Below are positions 1 to 10,151 of a stretch of 64,000 nt of DNA, in pieces. How positions within the stretch are numbered: position 1 is the stretch's first letter; each line of letters begins with the position of its first letter. The DNA is taken from NCBI RefSeq assembly GCF_000001735.4, contig NC_003070.9:5890001-5954000 (forward strand). Direction: 5' to 3'. A program made the translations under genes and the position numbers. The DNA is from Arabidopsis thaliana (lineage: Eukaryota; Streptophyta; Magnoliopsida; Brassicales; Brassicaceae). Below the pieces are notes generated by a model that was not told where the DNA came from, did not search any database, and worked only from the letters and a program-made list of their open reading frames with translations.

Positions 1-9
1 ACTTGGTAG

Positions 10-165
10 GTGAGTGCTGGATTAGAATGTGGTATTGGTATGGATGACTACGATGATTGGATAGAAGGAGACATCATCGAGGCCTTTAACGCAGTTCAAA
101 AGAGGCGAACGCTAGAAGAAGCATCAGCTTCAATGTCTGCTGCGATTGAAGAGGCTGGAGTTTAA
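10..165 (+). CDS. FUG1: Chloroplast translation initiation factor IF-2 (FUG1), last exon only
   Basis: This is the final exon of a gene whose body lies left of the window. An in-frame TAG sits at 7-9 as part of a splice acceptor. From position 10 the frame reads [17 protein letters not shown], then IEGDIIEAF, and stops at TAA 163-165. The G-x-E-C-G-[IL]-G...EGD-[IV]-[IL]-E-[AV]-F block is the characteristic C-terminal end of bacterial-type IF-2 (domain IV, which binds initiator tRNA). After it comes a short acidic, alanine-rich extension of about 28 residues, which bacterial IF-2 lacks. The plastid location and the symbol rest on knowledge of the neighbouring locus order, because the transit peptide and GTPase domain are not visible. 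The mitochondrial IF-2 is the alternative, but it is less likely given the synteny. Confidence 0.82.
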   Translation: MSAGLECGIGMDDYDDWIEGDIIEAFNAVQKRRTLEEASASMSAAIEEAGV

Positions 166-1374
166 TTGTGATCCAGGTTTTGCTTCTAAAGTCATCAAAG
201 AAACTCAAGCAAACAACAAAATCAGACTCTCAGGGTAAGATTTTTGGTCACACAACAGTTGGTTGGTACATTGTTTGTAATGGTCTCATTTTGTACATGG
301 CAAATGTTCCTACATTTGGTTGATTGATGTAGGAAGAAAAAAATGAACCAAATATAACAATATTATCTTGAAAAAAGTCCTTTATAATGTCTATAAATTC
401 ATTACTTTATGTGTTGTATACTATTTGGTTTCGCTCAAAGCCTTAAAAATCGATTATATGTTTCATTGATATGTCATGTGGAAGCTCAACAACTTACCCG
501 TTAAAAGATTGTGATTTGTGAGCATTTGTTAAATTCACCCAAAATTCATACAAAAACTCAGTAAAACTCAAATCATTCAAAATATTTAGTTAAATATGCC
601 TTTTTTTTTTTTTTTAATATGCCTTCTTAATTTTGACGAAAATACGCTTGTAAATTAAAGATGAGAGGATGGATAGAGATTGAGATGAGAAAGGGGTAAA
701 AGTGTAAGAACATAGCTTGAGTGGCAAATTAACAGACAACAAGATGGGCGCGAAAAAGACAGCAATGACTTCCACTTGTGTGTGCGTGCGTGGCTCTTTA
801 ACGGTCAACGATAAAAATCATGAGCTCACAGACTCCAACGCTCTCTCACACCCATCACCAAGAAATTAAAGCAAACAATACACTTTAAAGATCATTGTCC
901 TGAATCATCCATCCTTTTTCACGTGTCGTCTTCATCAAATCCTCACCGTCCCAACAAACAAAATCCTCTGTTTTCTTCTATTGACAACCCAGAGAAACAC
1001 TATAAAGGATCCCAACATTTTTATTCAATGGATCTGTACTACAAACCCACACGTGATTTGAAACCACTTGCAGCTCAAAAATATGATGAACCAAATCGGA
1101 GAAAGAGACGATGTCGTCGACAAAGAGAATTAAAAACAGAGTTGACTTATTGTAGAGACAGAGAGAGACCTTTCCAAAGTGTTTTGCAGATAGTCTTCCT
1201 TGATCAATCAAAGTCAGTCTTTTTTGCCCATCTCAATCTCATCTTTTTACCTTTTAACCAAAACCATTCCGTGACTGCCCAAATCGACGTTTCGTTTCGC
1301 CATTCTTTTTTTTTTTTTTTTTTCATATGTGTTCAGCGATCACTCTGTGTTCTTACCAAAGCTAACTTGTAAAA
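166..1374. other. Intergenic: FUG1 3' flank and promoter/5' UTR of the LRR kinase
   Basis: There is no convincing gene here. The first 200 bases are probably 3' UTR of the IF-2 gene. A T-run lies at 601-615. A TATA motif (tataaag) at 1001-1007 fits a transcription start near 1030 for the downstream LRR kinase. The inferred leader is pyrimidine rich, has a long T-run at 1307-1323, and carries several short upstream AUG frames, including 1083-1133 and 1327-1365. An open frame runs through 923-1372, but it has no recognisable protein and largely precedes the likely transcription start. Confidence 0.5.
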
Positions 1375-4300
1375 ATGAGAGGGAGGATATGTTTCTTGGC
1401 AATAGTGATTCTCTGTTCTTTCTCCTTCATCTTAGTAAGATCCTTAAACGAAGAAGGGCGTGTTCTTCTGGAGTTTAAAGCTTTCCTTAATGACTCCAAT
1501 GGCTATCTCGCAAGCTGGAATCAGTTGGATTCAAATCCCTGCAACTGGACCGGAATCGCGTGTACCCATCTCAGAACTGTAACTTCTGTTGATCTAAATG
1601 GGATGAATCTATCAGGTACACTATCTCCTCTCATATGCAAGCTTCATGGTTTAAGGAAATTGAATGTCTCCACCAACTTCATCTCTGGTCCAATCCCTCA
1701 AGATTTATCTCTCTGTCGAAGTCTAGAGGTTCTTGATCTCTGCACAAATAGGTTCCATGGAGTGATACCAATTCAGCTAACCATGATCATCACTCTTAAG
1801 AAGCTGTATCTATGCGAGAATTATCTTTTCGGTTCTATCCCTAGACAAATCGGTAATTTGAGTTCACTCCAAGAGCTTGTGATCTACAGCAATAATCTCA
1901 CCGGTGTAATCCCTCCTTCCATGGCGAAATTGAGACAGCTCCGGATCATTAGGGCAGGACGGAATGGATTCTCGGGTGTGATTCCGTCTGAAATCAGCGG
2001 ATGCGAGAGCCTAAAGGTACTTGGATTAGCAGAGAATCTTCTTGAGGGTTCTCTTCCTAAGCAGCTCGAGAAGCTTCAAAATCTTACTGATTTGATACTC
2101 TGGCAAAACCGTCTATCTGGTGAGATACCTCCTTCCGTAGGAAACATCAGCAGACTGGAGGTGCTTGCGCTGCATGAAAACTACTTCACGGGATCAATTC
2201 CAAGAGAGATTGGGAAGCTCACAAAGATGAAAAGGCTGTACCTTTACACAAACCAGTTAACCGGAGAGATACCTCGCGAAATAGGCAACTTGATAGATGC
2301 AGCTGAGATAGATTTTTCGGAGAATCAGTTAACAGGTTTCATACCAAAAGAGTTTGGTCATATCCTGAATCTCAAATTACTTCATCTTTTTGAGAACATT
2401 CTTCTAGGTCCAATTCCTAGGGAGCTTGGGGAATTGACACTGTTGGAGAAGCTAGACTTGTCTATCAATAGACTAAACGGTACTATCCCGCAAGAGCTTC
2501 AGTTCCTACCTTACCTTGTAGATTTGCAGCTTTTTGACAACCAGCTTGAAGGGAAGATACCTCCTTTAATCGGTTTCTATAGCAATTTTTCTGTTCTTGA
2601 CATGTCTGCCAATTCTCTGTCTGGTCCAATTCCTGCCCACTTCTGCAGATTTCAGACGCTAATACTTCTGAGTCTTGGTTCAAACAAGTTATCAGGAAAC
2701 ATCCCTCGTGATCTGAAAACCTGCAAGTCACTGACAAAGCTAATGCTAGGCGATAACCAGCTAACAGGAAGCCTTCCCATTGAATTATTTAATCTTCAGA
2801 ACCTTACTGCATTAGAGCTTCACCAAAACTGGTTATCAGGGAATATATCTGCAGACCTGGGAAAGCTGAAGAATTTGGAAAGACTGCGTCTAGCTAACAA
2901 CAATTTTACTGGTGAAATTCCTCCTGAGATTGGGAATCTCACAAAGATTGTTGGCTTTAACATCTCCTCCAATCAGCTCACTGGTCACATCCCTAAAGAG
3001 TTGGGAAGTTGTGTCACTATCCAGAGGCTTGACCTTAGTGGCAACAAGTTTTCCGGATACATAGCACAAGAGCTTGGTCAGTTGGTATATTTGGAGATTT
3101 TGAGATTGTCTGATAATAGATTGACCGGAGAAATTCCTCATAGCTTTGGAGATCTTACTCGGCTCATGGAGTTACAACTAGGAGGCAATCTCTTGTCTGA
3201 AAACATCCCAGTGGAGCTCGGGAAGTTAACCTCTCTGCAAATCTCCCTCAACATTAGTCACAATAATCTCTCAGGTACTATTCCAGACAGTTTAGGAAAT
3301 CTACAGATGTTGGAGATACTTTACCTCAACGACAACAAGCTTTCAGGTGAGATCCCTGCATCAATTGGGAATCTCATGAGCCTCCTCATCTGCAATATCT
3401 CAAACAATAACTTGGTCGGAACAGTACCAGACACAGCCGTGTTCCAGCGGATGGATTCATCGAACTTTGCTGGAAACCATGGTTTGTGTAACTCTCAGAG
3501 AAGCCATTGTCAACCACTTGTCCCACATTCTGATTCAAAGCTAAATTGGTTAATCAACGGTTCGCAAAGGCAAAAGATCTTGACAATCACTTGTATTGTA
3601 ATCGGGTCGGTTTTTCTTATCACTTTTCTTGGTCTCTGTTGGACAATAAAGCGGCGGGAACCAGCGTTTGTTGCACTTGAGGATCAAACAAAACCAGATG
3701 TCATGGACAGCTACTATTTCCCTAAAAAAGGTTTCACATATCAAGGCCTCGTGGATGCAACCAGAAACTTTTCCGAAGACGTGGTTTTAGGGAGAGGAGC
3801 GTGTGGAACAGTCTACAAAGCTGAAATGTCAGGTGGCGAGGTGATAGCTGTAAAGAAGCTGAATTCTCGCGGTGAAGGAGCTAGTTCTGATAATAGTTTC
3901 AGAGCTGAGATATCAACTCTTGGAAAGATAAGGCACCGGAATATTGTGAAGCTATATGGTTTCTGCTATCACCAGAATTCAAATCTTCTCTTGTATGAGT
4001 ACATGTCAAAAGGAAGCCTCGGCGAACAACTACAGCGAGGTGAGAAAAACTGTTTGTTGGATTGGAATGCTCGGTATAGAATCGCCCTCGGTGCTGCAGA
4101 GGGTTTGTGTTATCTCCATCATGATTGCAGACCTCAAATAGTCCATCGCGACATAAAATCGAACAACATTCTTCTTGATGAACGGTTCCAGGCTCATGTT
4201 GGAGATTTTGGCCTGGCTAAGTTGATTGATCTCTCTTACTCAAAGTCCATGTCAGCTGTTGCTGGGTCTTACGGATACATCGCTCCAGGTGAGTAAAACA

Positions 4301-4855
4301 TCACAGTTTTCTTTCTTCCCACAATCGCTTATCTAACATATCTAATTGATGTTTTGCTGTGTTTCAGAATATGCTTACACGATGAAGGTGACAGAGAAAT
4401 GTGATATCTATAGCTTTGGAGTTGTGCTTCTGGAGCTAATAACAGGAAAGCCCCCAGTTCAACCGCTGGAGCAAGGAGGGGATCTAGTCAATTGGGTTCG
4501 ACGATCGATCCGTAACATGATTCCAACCATTGAAATGTTTGATGCGAGGCTAGATACAAATGATAAGAGAACAGTTCATGAAATGTCTCTTGTCCTAAAG
4601 ATTGCACTGTTCTGCACCAGCAATTCTCCAGCTAGTAGACCAACTATGAGAGAAGTGGTCGCTATGATTACAGAAGCTCGGGGATCAAGTAGCCTTTCTT
4701 CCTCATCCATTACATCAGAAACTCCTCTAGAAGAAGCAAACTCCTCCAAAGGTATGTATCTACACATACACACACACACACACACACTTCTCTGCAATTT
4801 CCGAACTTTTTGCGATTCTCATATGAACATTTCTTGCTATTCTGCAGAAATTTGA
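1375..4855 (+). CDS. LRR receptor-like serine/threonine kinase, subfamily XI type
   Basis: The exons are 1375-4288, 4368-4751 and 4848-4855, encoding 1101 residues. An N-terminal signal peptide is followed by an LRR cap with the paired-cysteine CNWTGIAC motif. Roughly 25 plant-type LRRs with the LxxNxLxGxIP pattern come next, then a single transmembrane segment at about 735-757 ending in KRR, and a kinase domain from about 790. The P-loop is GRGACG, the catalytic lysine is K827 in VIAVKK, the loop is HRD (924-926, an RD kinase) followed by IKSNN, and DFG is at 944-946. The first intron lies inside the activation segment, within the APE codons. The last exon holds only two codons and the stop. 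The family predicts a plasma-membrane receptor for a secreted peptide; the ligand is not deducible. It corresponds to the At1g17230-type gene. It is an active-kinase neighbour of the kinase-less RLP2 and RLP3, but no functional link can be shown. Confidence 0.95.
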
Positions 4856-5545
4856 CTTTGTCGCATCACCTTGAAGTCAGCAAATAAATCCAGTTCAGTC
4901 ATACAGTTGAAAGTAGAAATGTTGACTCTTATCACTTGAGTCTCTAATGATATCTGCAGTTATCACGTAAACAAACACATTGTTCAGAAACATTGCAGAA
5001 CATGTAAATCATTGTTTCAACTATTTTGCAACAGAGTCCAAGATCAGATAAGCAGCTTAAAATGTTTTTTCTCTTAAAATAAAATATCTTGATAAGTTCT
5101 GTTTTAGCAGATCGCTTTCGTAACAATCTATTAGGATTAAGAGGGAAAAAAAATCCATAAACGTATCTTCCTAGAAACTTCGTTACTCTTGATAAGCTCG
5201 TTGACATACATTGAACCATAAACAAGCTTACTTCTCCAACAAAATAGAAGAACACAAAAAAAGAAAAAAAAAAGAAAACTTGAAACCGAAGTTAAGTGTT
5301 GATTTTTGCTAAAACAAAATCTTCTGTATCGATAGAATAAAAATGAGCAAATGTGTATAATACTCCATAGTTGTACGGCGAGATTACCTCAAGCGCAAAA
5401 TCTTCAAATTGAGCTAAAACAAGACCAAGTTCAGGCTTCCTTCAAATCCAATGAAAAAAAAAACTCGATATTTATTAAATTGGTCTCTGAGAAGCCAATG
5501 CTTATAAATAGAAGAGTTGAATCATCAAATCTTCTTCATTCGAAC
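4856..5545. other. Intergenic: LRR kinase 3' UTR and promoter of the DVL peptide gene
   Basis: The stretch holds the 3' UTR of the LRR kinase followed by AT-rich sequence. A strong TATA box, TATAAATA, at 5503-5510 lies 36 bases upstream of the ATG of the small peptide gene at 5546. No other gene is visible. The reverse-strand open frame at 4944-5255 has no coding features. Confidence 0.5.
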
Positions 5546-5710
5546 ATGGGTGGATTTTTGGCAAAGAAGACGAACTCTAATTCCAAAATCAGGAACAGCT
5601 TCACTTCGAAATGCACTTCTCTGATGAAACAACAACATGCTCGTCTCTGTATAATTCGACTCTGCGCCACGATGCTCCTCCGCTCGTACACAGATCACGA
5701 CGATTACTAA
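5546..5710 (+). CDS. RTFL11: DVL/ROTUNDIFOLIA-FOUR-like small peptide
   Basis: This intronless frame of 54 codons starts with MGGFLAKK. Its second half, SFTSKCTSLMKQQHARLC then IIRLCATML, is the RTF/DVL domain; the family consensus has a basic SKC/GRC..MVKEQRARFYI.RRC..ML core. Family members are small plasma-membrane-associated peptides that alter organ shape and polar cell proliferation when overexpressed. The ATG is the first after a good TATA box at 5503-5510, so the 5' leader would be very short, about 10 bases. The family's terminal tryptophan-containing block (W in CWRDY) is replaced by LRSYTDHDDY, so this is a divergent member. The symbol is from memory of the locus order and is less certain than the family call. 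An open frame on the opposite strand (5525-5776) overlaps it and is treated as a shadow. Confidence 0.8.
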   Translation: MGGFLAKKTNSNSKIRNSFTSKCTSLMKQQHARLCIIRLCATMLLRSYTDHDDY

Positions 5711-6527
5711 CAAAATTACTTGGAAGATTAAACTTAATTGGGTATTCATAATTTGTTTGGTCGATCTCTGATTCATCTAGTGGATCGGGTCTCTTTTGGG
5801 CCTTGAGGCCTCTTTACTTACTTAACGGGTTTTGGGTTTTTTAGCTACTACAGCGACTGGGTTTCTATTATCAATGTTCCGCCGGAGAGGAATCTCACGG
5901 CGTCAGTTAGTTCTTACATTTTTCCGGCCGATCCGGATATTTTTCTCTCTTTTTTTTCTTTCAGTGGTGTAGTAATGATGTCATAAGAAGGTGTAATCTT
6001 GTGTAACTCGAGCACTAAGCAATGCTATTTTTCGGTTTGGACCCAAATGCTTTACCATATGATATTAATCCAATTATTTGAAAAAATCTGTCCGTCTGAA
6101 TCTCGCCGTCTCTATTTCTTCTCTCATCTCCAGATACGATGCCTCCAGTTTTTTTTATCTTCGTTGTTTCCTTTTTGCAATATTTGCCATCTGATTCTAG
6201 TAGAATAGTTTGGGTTCAATTTCAGTGTGTCATTGGACGTTTTTTTTATTTCTTTCCAAAACTCATGAAGTTAATATGCTCAAATCGATTTTGGTCTTGT
6301 GAGTGTAGAGTGACTCTAGAATCCAAGTGCACTAACCTCATTAGATTCCTTTGGCCATCAAATTGAGAGAAATTTGTTGATACCATCGAATCCATAGTAA
6401 CTGTTATTTCATTTTTTGTACAAATTGAGGATATTTACAATAGTCCTAGTTTGTTCCCCCATGGAAACTGAAATGGAACTCCAAACCGTTTTGAATGATT
6501 CTGCGTTTTGATATGATTACATTACAC
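5711..6527. other. Intergenic between the DVL peptide gene and RLP2
   Basis: The stretch contains the 3' flank of the DVL gene and, at its right end, the 3' flank of RLP2 (minus strand). It is rich in T and C runs. I see no coding feature. Splice-site-like signals just past the RLP2 stop (donor at 6531, acceptor at 6468, minus strand) are discussed in the findings. Confidence 0.4.
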
Positions 6528-8717
6528 TCACCAGGCACGCACCACTAAGATCGAAACAAAGCTGAGAAAGTATCCAATAGCAATCCCCATAAGAAATGTT
6601 CTGTTTAACTCATCATTTTCTTTGGCTCTAGTAGGTTTACAGGAAGTCAGCAGTACACCACCGCACAACAAGGGGTTTCCTTCAAAATTTGCTTTTGGAA
6701 ATGTATCAAACTGACCTTCACTGGGAATTGGCCCTTCGAGACTGTTGTTAGCCACGTTGAAATAAGACAGGAAATTGAGGTTTGTTAACGACCAAGGGAT
6801 GCTACCAGATAAATTATTGTTGGAGAGGTCCAGCCTCTCTAAGTTGGTGAGGTTCGACAGTTCATCTGGGATGCTGCCAGACAAATTGTTACCAAGAAGC
6901 TCGAGGATATGAAGAACCTTTAACTGGCCAACTTCGACTGGTATACTCCCTGTCAGGTTATTCCTTCTGATGTAAATCGTAGGTGGGAAACTATACAGCT
7001 TATTGTATTGCTGATTGGTTGTAACGTTATTGGGATTGAGAAAAATAGGCAGCTCTAGATAGTTATTTTCTGTTATCTTTTGAGACATCAGAGCCCTTAG
7101 TTGAAAGAGTTCCTTTGGCAGCTCTCCTGTAAGTAGGTTATCTGAAAGATCCAAGTAGAAAAGGTCTGGAAGAGTTCCTAGCCAACCCGGAATTGACCCC
7201 ACGAATCTGTTCATTGACAGATCCATAACTTCTACCTTATTGAGATTGATCAGCCAAGCTGGTATTTCACCTCTTAATCTACATGCACCGACGCCAAATA
7301 TTCGGAGTTTGGGGAATCCATCTGGGGAAAGAAAGTCTTCTTTGCTTGGAACTGTTTCATCGTAAAAATTCTTTGCCAAAATTAGAGTGGACAACTTCCT
7401 GCAGCCCTGTAGAATGCTGAGAGCCCCTGTAATGTTCGTCAGTTTATTGTCTGATAAACCCATGAACGACAGAGACTCAAGTTCCAATACTTGAGGAGAT
7501 ATCTCTCCCGTTAACTTGTTGCCTGCAAATCTGATCGCAGTGAGCGATTTGCAGGAAAAAATCTTATCAGGCAGAGCACCAGTGAAGCTATTGTTTCCGA
7601 GATCTAGAACCTTAAGACTCTGCAACTGGGAAAACTCGAGCTCTGTTAAGCCTCCTCCCAGCTGATTGACCCTCAAATTCAACTTGACGAGTTTAGTACA
7701 ATTTGCAAGAGAAAGCGGGACTGTACCGTTGATGTTATTGATATGGAGTTGGAGGCTACGCAGGCTGGAGAGGTTACCTATGTCCATTGGTATTTCTCCT
7801 TCAAGGTGGTTGGAGTAAAGCGCAAGCGACGTTAGTTTCCTGAGCCTGGTGATGTTATTATCGATCTTTCCGGTAAGCTGATTGGCTGGCAGAAAGAGTT
7901 GCTCCAGCTCAGAAAGATTGTAGATTTCACTTGGTATTACACCAGAGAGGTTGTTGAAGCCTGCTTGTAGAACAGTAAGCCTCAAACATCTGCCTAATTC
8001 TTGGGAGATATGGCCGCTAAAATCATTATAAGAAAAATCCAGTTTGCTGAGCTGCGGTGAACTCCTGCACATGAATGAAGGGATTGGACCTGTGAAGCTG
8101 TTGTTGCTAACATTGAAACTGATTAAATTGATAGTGCCCTGGAGGTAAACAGAACTACGGAGAATTTCGCCTTCCAGAAGATTGCTCGACAGATCAAGGG
8201 TCTGAATTGAGAAGAATCTGTTGCTTTCATTTCCAAATGCTTGTTCAAGTGGCAACTCACCATTGAAGCTATTGTAACTAAGGTTAAGAATCATGAGTTG
8301 ATCAAGGGTCGAGAAAAAACCTGGTGGGAGAGGACCCGAGAGACGGTTGTAAGAAAGATCAAGACGAGAGAGACGGTGAATGTTCTGAACAGACGAAGCG
8401 AGAGTGCCAGAGAGTCCTCTAGAGGGCAAGGAAATCACAGTGACGTGACTATCTGATGAATCATCGCAGGTAATTCCCTCCCAGGAACAACAATCAATGG
8501 ACAAATTCCAATTCAATGGAGAAACAGAAGAAGAAACATTGCCGGAAAACCATATGAGAGATTCTCGGTCTTGTAGGTTACAAACAGCTTCTGAAAGTGT
8601 AAGAAAGAGGGCAGATAGGAAAAGAATACAGAGGAGGAAGAGATGCATGTGAGAACTCAGAGGCTGTACAGGTTTTGTGATTAATGGTCTCACAAGACCT
8701 TTGGCTTTGGATCTCAT
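6528..8717 (-). CDS. RLP2: Receptor-like protein RLP2 (extracellular LRRs, membrane anchor, no kinase)
   Basis: A single exon encodes 729 residues from the Met at 8717; an in-frame upstream Met at 8732 would add five. I chose 8717 because MRSKAKGLVRP aligns with the start of RLP3. A basic 24-residue leader precedes the hydrophobic signal segment (about 25-43). An LRR N-terminal cap follows with the CC motif (SIDCCSWEGITCD) and about 20 LRRs. An island interrupts the LRRs near residues 545-580, with the YIRRNNLTGSIP repeat just after it. Next come a C-terminal cap (NPLLCGG...SC) and a transmembrane helix that runs almost to the stop, leaving essentially no cytoplasmic tail. The family acts in defence and development by partnering with kinases such as SOBIR1 and BAK1. 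The ectodomain resembles the peptide receptor PSY1R. RLP2 is in tandem with RLP3, in the same orientation, and clearly its paralog. Confidence 0.93.
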   Translation of the reverse strand: MRSKAKGLVRPLITKPVQPLSSHMHLFLLCILFLSALFLTLSEAVCNLQDRESLIWFSGNVSSSVSPLNWNLSIDCCSWEGITCDDSSDSHVTVISLPSRGLSGTLASSVQNIHRLSRLDLSYNRLSGPLPPGFFSTLDQLMILNLSYNSFNGELPLEQAFGNESNRFFSIQTLDLSSNLLEGEILRSSVYLQGTINLISFNVSNNSFTGPIPSFMCRSSPQLSKLDFSYNDFSGHISQELGRCLRLTVLQAGFNNLSGVIPSEIYNLSELEQLFLPANQLTGKIDNNITRLRKLTSLALYSNHLEGEIPMDIGNLSSLRSLQLHINNINGTVPLSLANCTKLVKLNLRVNQLGGGLTELEFSQLQSLKVLDLGNNSFTGALPDKIFSCKSLTAIRFAGNKLTGEISPQVLELESLSFMGLSDNKLTNITGALSILQGCRKLSTLILAKNFYDETVPSKEDFLSPDGFPKLRIFGVGACRLRGEIPAWLINLNKVEVMDLSMNRFVGSIPGWLGTLPDLFYLDLSDNLLTGELPKELFQLRALMSQKITENNYLELPIFLNPNNVTTNQQYNKLYSFPPTIYIRRNNLTGSIPVEVGQLKVLHILELLGNNLSGSIPDELSNLTNLERLDLSNNNLSGSIPWSLTNLNFLSYFNVANNSLEGPIPSEGQFDTFPKANFEGNPLLCGGVLLTSCKPTRAKENDELNRTFLMGIAIGYFLSFVSILVVRAW

Positions 8718-8930
8718 TTCCTTATCTATCATAGCAAGGAGAAGAACAATACAGAGAAGAATAAGAGAAATAGAAAACTTCTTGTTGATACAGGGTTACC
8801 AAGGGAAATAGTCAGCCGAGAGTCAGTCAGAGAGAAGTTTGATCTTGTCAATAGCATCGTTGACCAAGGCAAATAGTCATTTTATTGGTTTATTCAACCC
8901 TTCGACTAAGTTTGTTAATCCTTTGTTAAT
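8718..8930. other. RLP2 upstream region
   Basis: This is the short 5' flank and probable leader of RLP2 (minus strand), ending where the transposon-like element begins at 8934. The RLP2 promoter therefore either lies within about 200 bases or includes the inserted element. No other feature was seen. Confidence 0.4.
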
Positions 8931-8933
8931 TTA

Positions 8934-9890
8934 GGGGGTGTTCTTAGTTAAAGGATTTTAATAGAATTGAAATCCAACACTAATCTACTGTTATTCAACT
9001 AATGATTCTAAATCCAATTTTAAAATCTAGTGTTATTGGAACTCATCTTTGTAAATCATGCTTAATAGATTTTAAAGTTTAGTGTTATTCAATTAAGATT
9101 TTAAATATTTTATTAAAATCTAGTGTTATTCAAAACTAAAAACCTTGTAAAATCTTTGTATATTAATTCATTTGAAATGAAACCTCTTTGGAGTTTCATG
9201 AGTAAACTAGATTTTAACTCGCGGTACACCGTGGGAATAATTTATTTTTTAAAGTTAGTATACATAAAACTTTGCAAATTGTATCTATCTATAAAATATT
9301 TTTATTTTATAGTTTACAATTGTTATTAAGTAACGTCCTGTCAACCCGTCCCATAAAAAAAACATTTATTTTATTAATGTTAATCTTATTTATGATATGT
9401 TTATGAATTATTGTCTAAATATTTTGTAATTTTGTTGTAATTAAATGCTATCAAATATCTCTGCGGTTTGATGATTATAATTGAATTGTTATAGTTATGG
9501 AGAAAAGCAATATCAAAAATGATAATTTTGTAGTAATTAAATGATATTAAATATTTTGGAAGTTTTATTTTAGTAATTAATCGTGTAGTTAATGTGGAGA
9601 GATTTAGGGAAGATTGTTAAATATCAAATATTTAATTCGAAGATTTTTTTTCTAATTATCAAAAACAAACATTAAAATCCAGTGGCAGCCATTGTAAATA
9701 AGTCCCAACTATAGGATTTATTTCACAAAATGGCTGCAAAAATGTATATATAGATCATTAGAATCGAAATCTAGGACATATTGCAGAGATTTTAAAATTC
9801 ATACAAATATATTTTTAAAAGCAATATCAAAAAACAAATCTAAAACTTATTAAAGAATTGATTTTAACTCCATAATTGAATAACACCACC
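8934..9890. mobile_element. Tourist/PIF-Harbinger-like non-autonomous element
   Basis: The element begins GGGGGTGTT at 8934 and ends AACACCACC at 9882-9890. It is flanked by TTA at 8931-8933 and 9891-9893, the three-base target duplication typical of PIF/Harbinger and Tourist elements. The end motif and the TTA recur once directly afterwards, so an alternative right end lies at 9901. The inverted ends are imperfect. The interior is very AT rich. Near the left end it carries four or five copies of a subterminal motif around TCTAGTGTTATTCAA; a relative, TTGAATAACACC, lies near the right end. No coding potential is visible. The assignment rests on the termini and target duplication. Another DNA transposon family with a TTA target is possible. 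Confidence 0.6.
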
Positions 9891-9904
9891 TTAACACCAC
9901 CTTA

Positions 9905-10151
9905 ATCTAGCCTCGACATATATATAAATATATCTACGGACGGTATTTGAATTTGCTTCAATCAGGGATTTCGATACCCTAGTCGATTTCGAGATCCAAC
10001 CAACCCTGCTTATCTTATCTCTCAGGTAAATTCCTCGCTCCTTATCTCACTGTTTCTGAAAAATGTCATCGGTTTAGATTAAAGACCTTACTGCGTTTTG
10101 ATTTCCCAATTTTGAAAATTTGATTTTCCTTAGGTTTTAAAACAGTCTTCG
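9905..10151 (+). promoter_or_regulatory. Relic promoter and leader of the NYN pseudogene
   Basis: A TATA-like tract (atatataaatata) lies near 9918-9932. A leader-like segment follows, ending at a donor-type CTCAG/gtaaat near 10025. A matching acceptor (aaaacag) lies at about 10145, just before the ATG at 10152. This looks like the retained promoter, non-coding first exon and 5' UTR intron of the broken gene downstream. Confidence 0.4.

Noticed and set aside
923-1372. 150-codon open frame before the LRR kinase
   Set aside because: It begins at a GTG, mostly precedes the probable transcription start, contains a poly-Phe run from a T tract and shows no recognisable protein.
4766-4788. CA-repeat array as a structured repeat locus
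   Set aside because: It is a simple microsatellite inside an intron; there are no spacers or other array structure.
5525-5776. Reverse-strand frame with a signal-peptide-like N-terminus
   Set aside because: It lies antisense to the DVL/ROT4-like gene, whose plus-strand frame has a family match and a TATA box; the hydrophobic stretch lies antisense to DVL coding sequence and its 3' flank.
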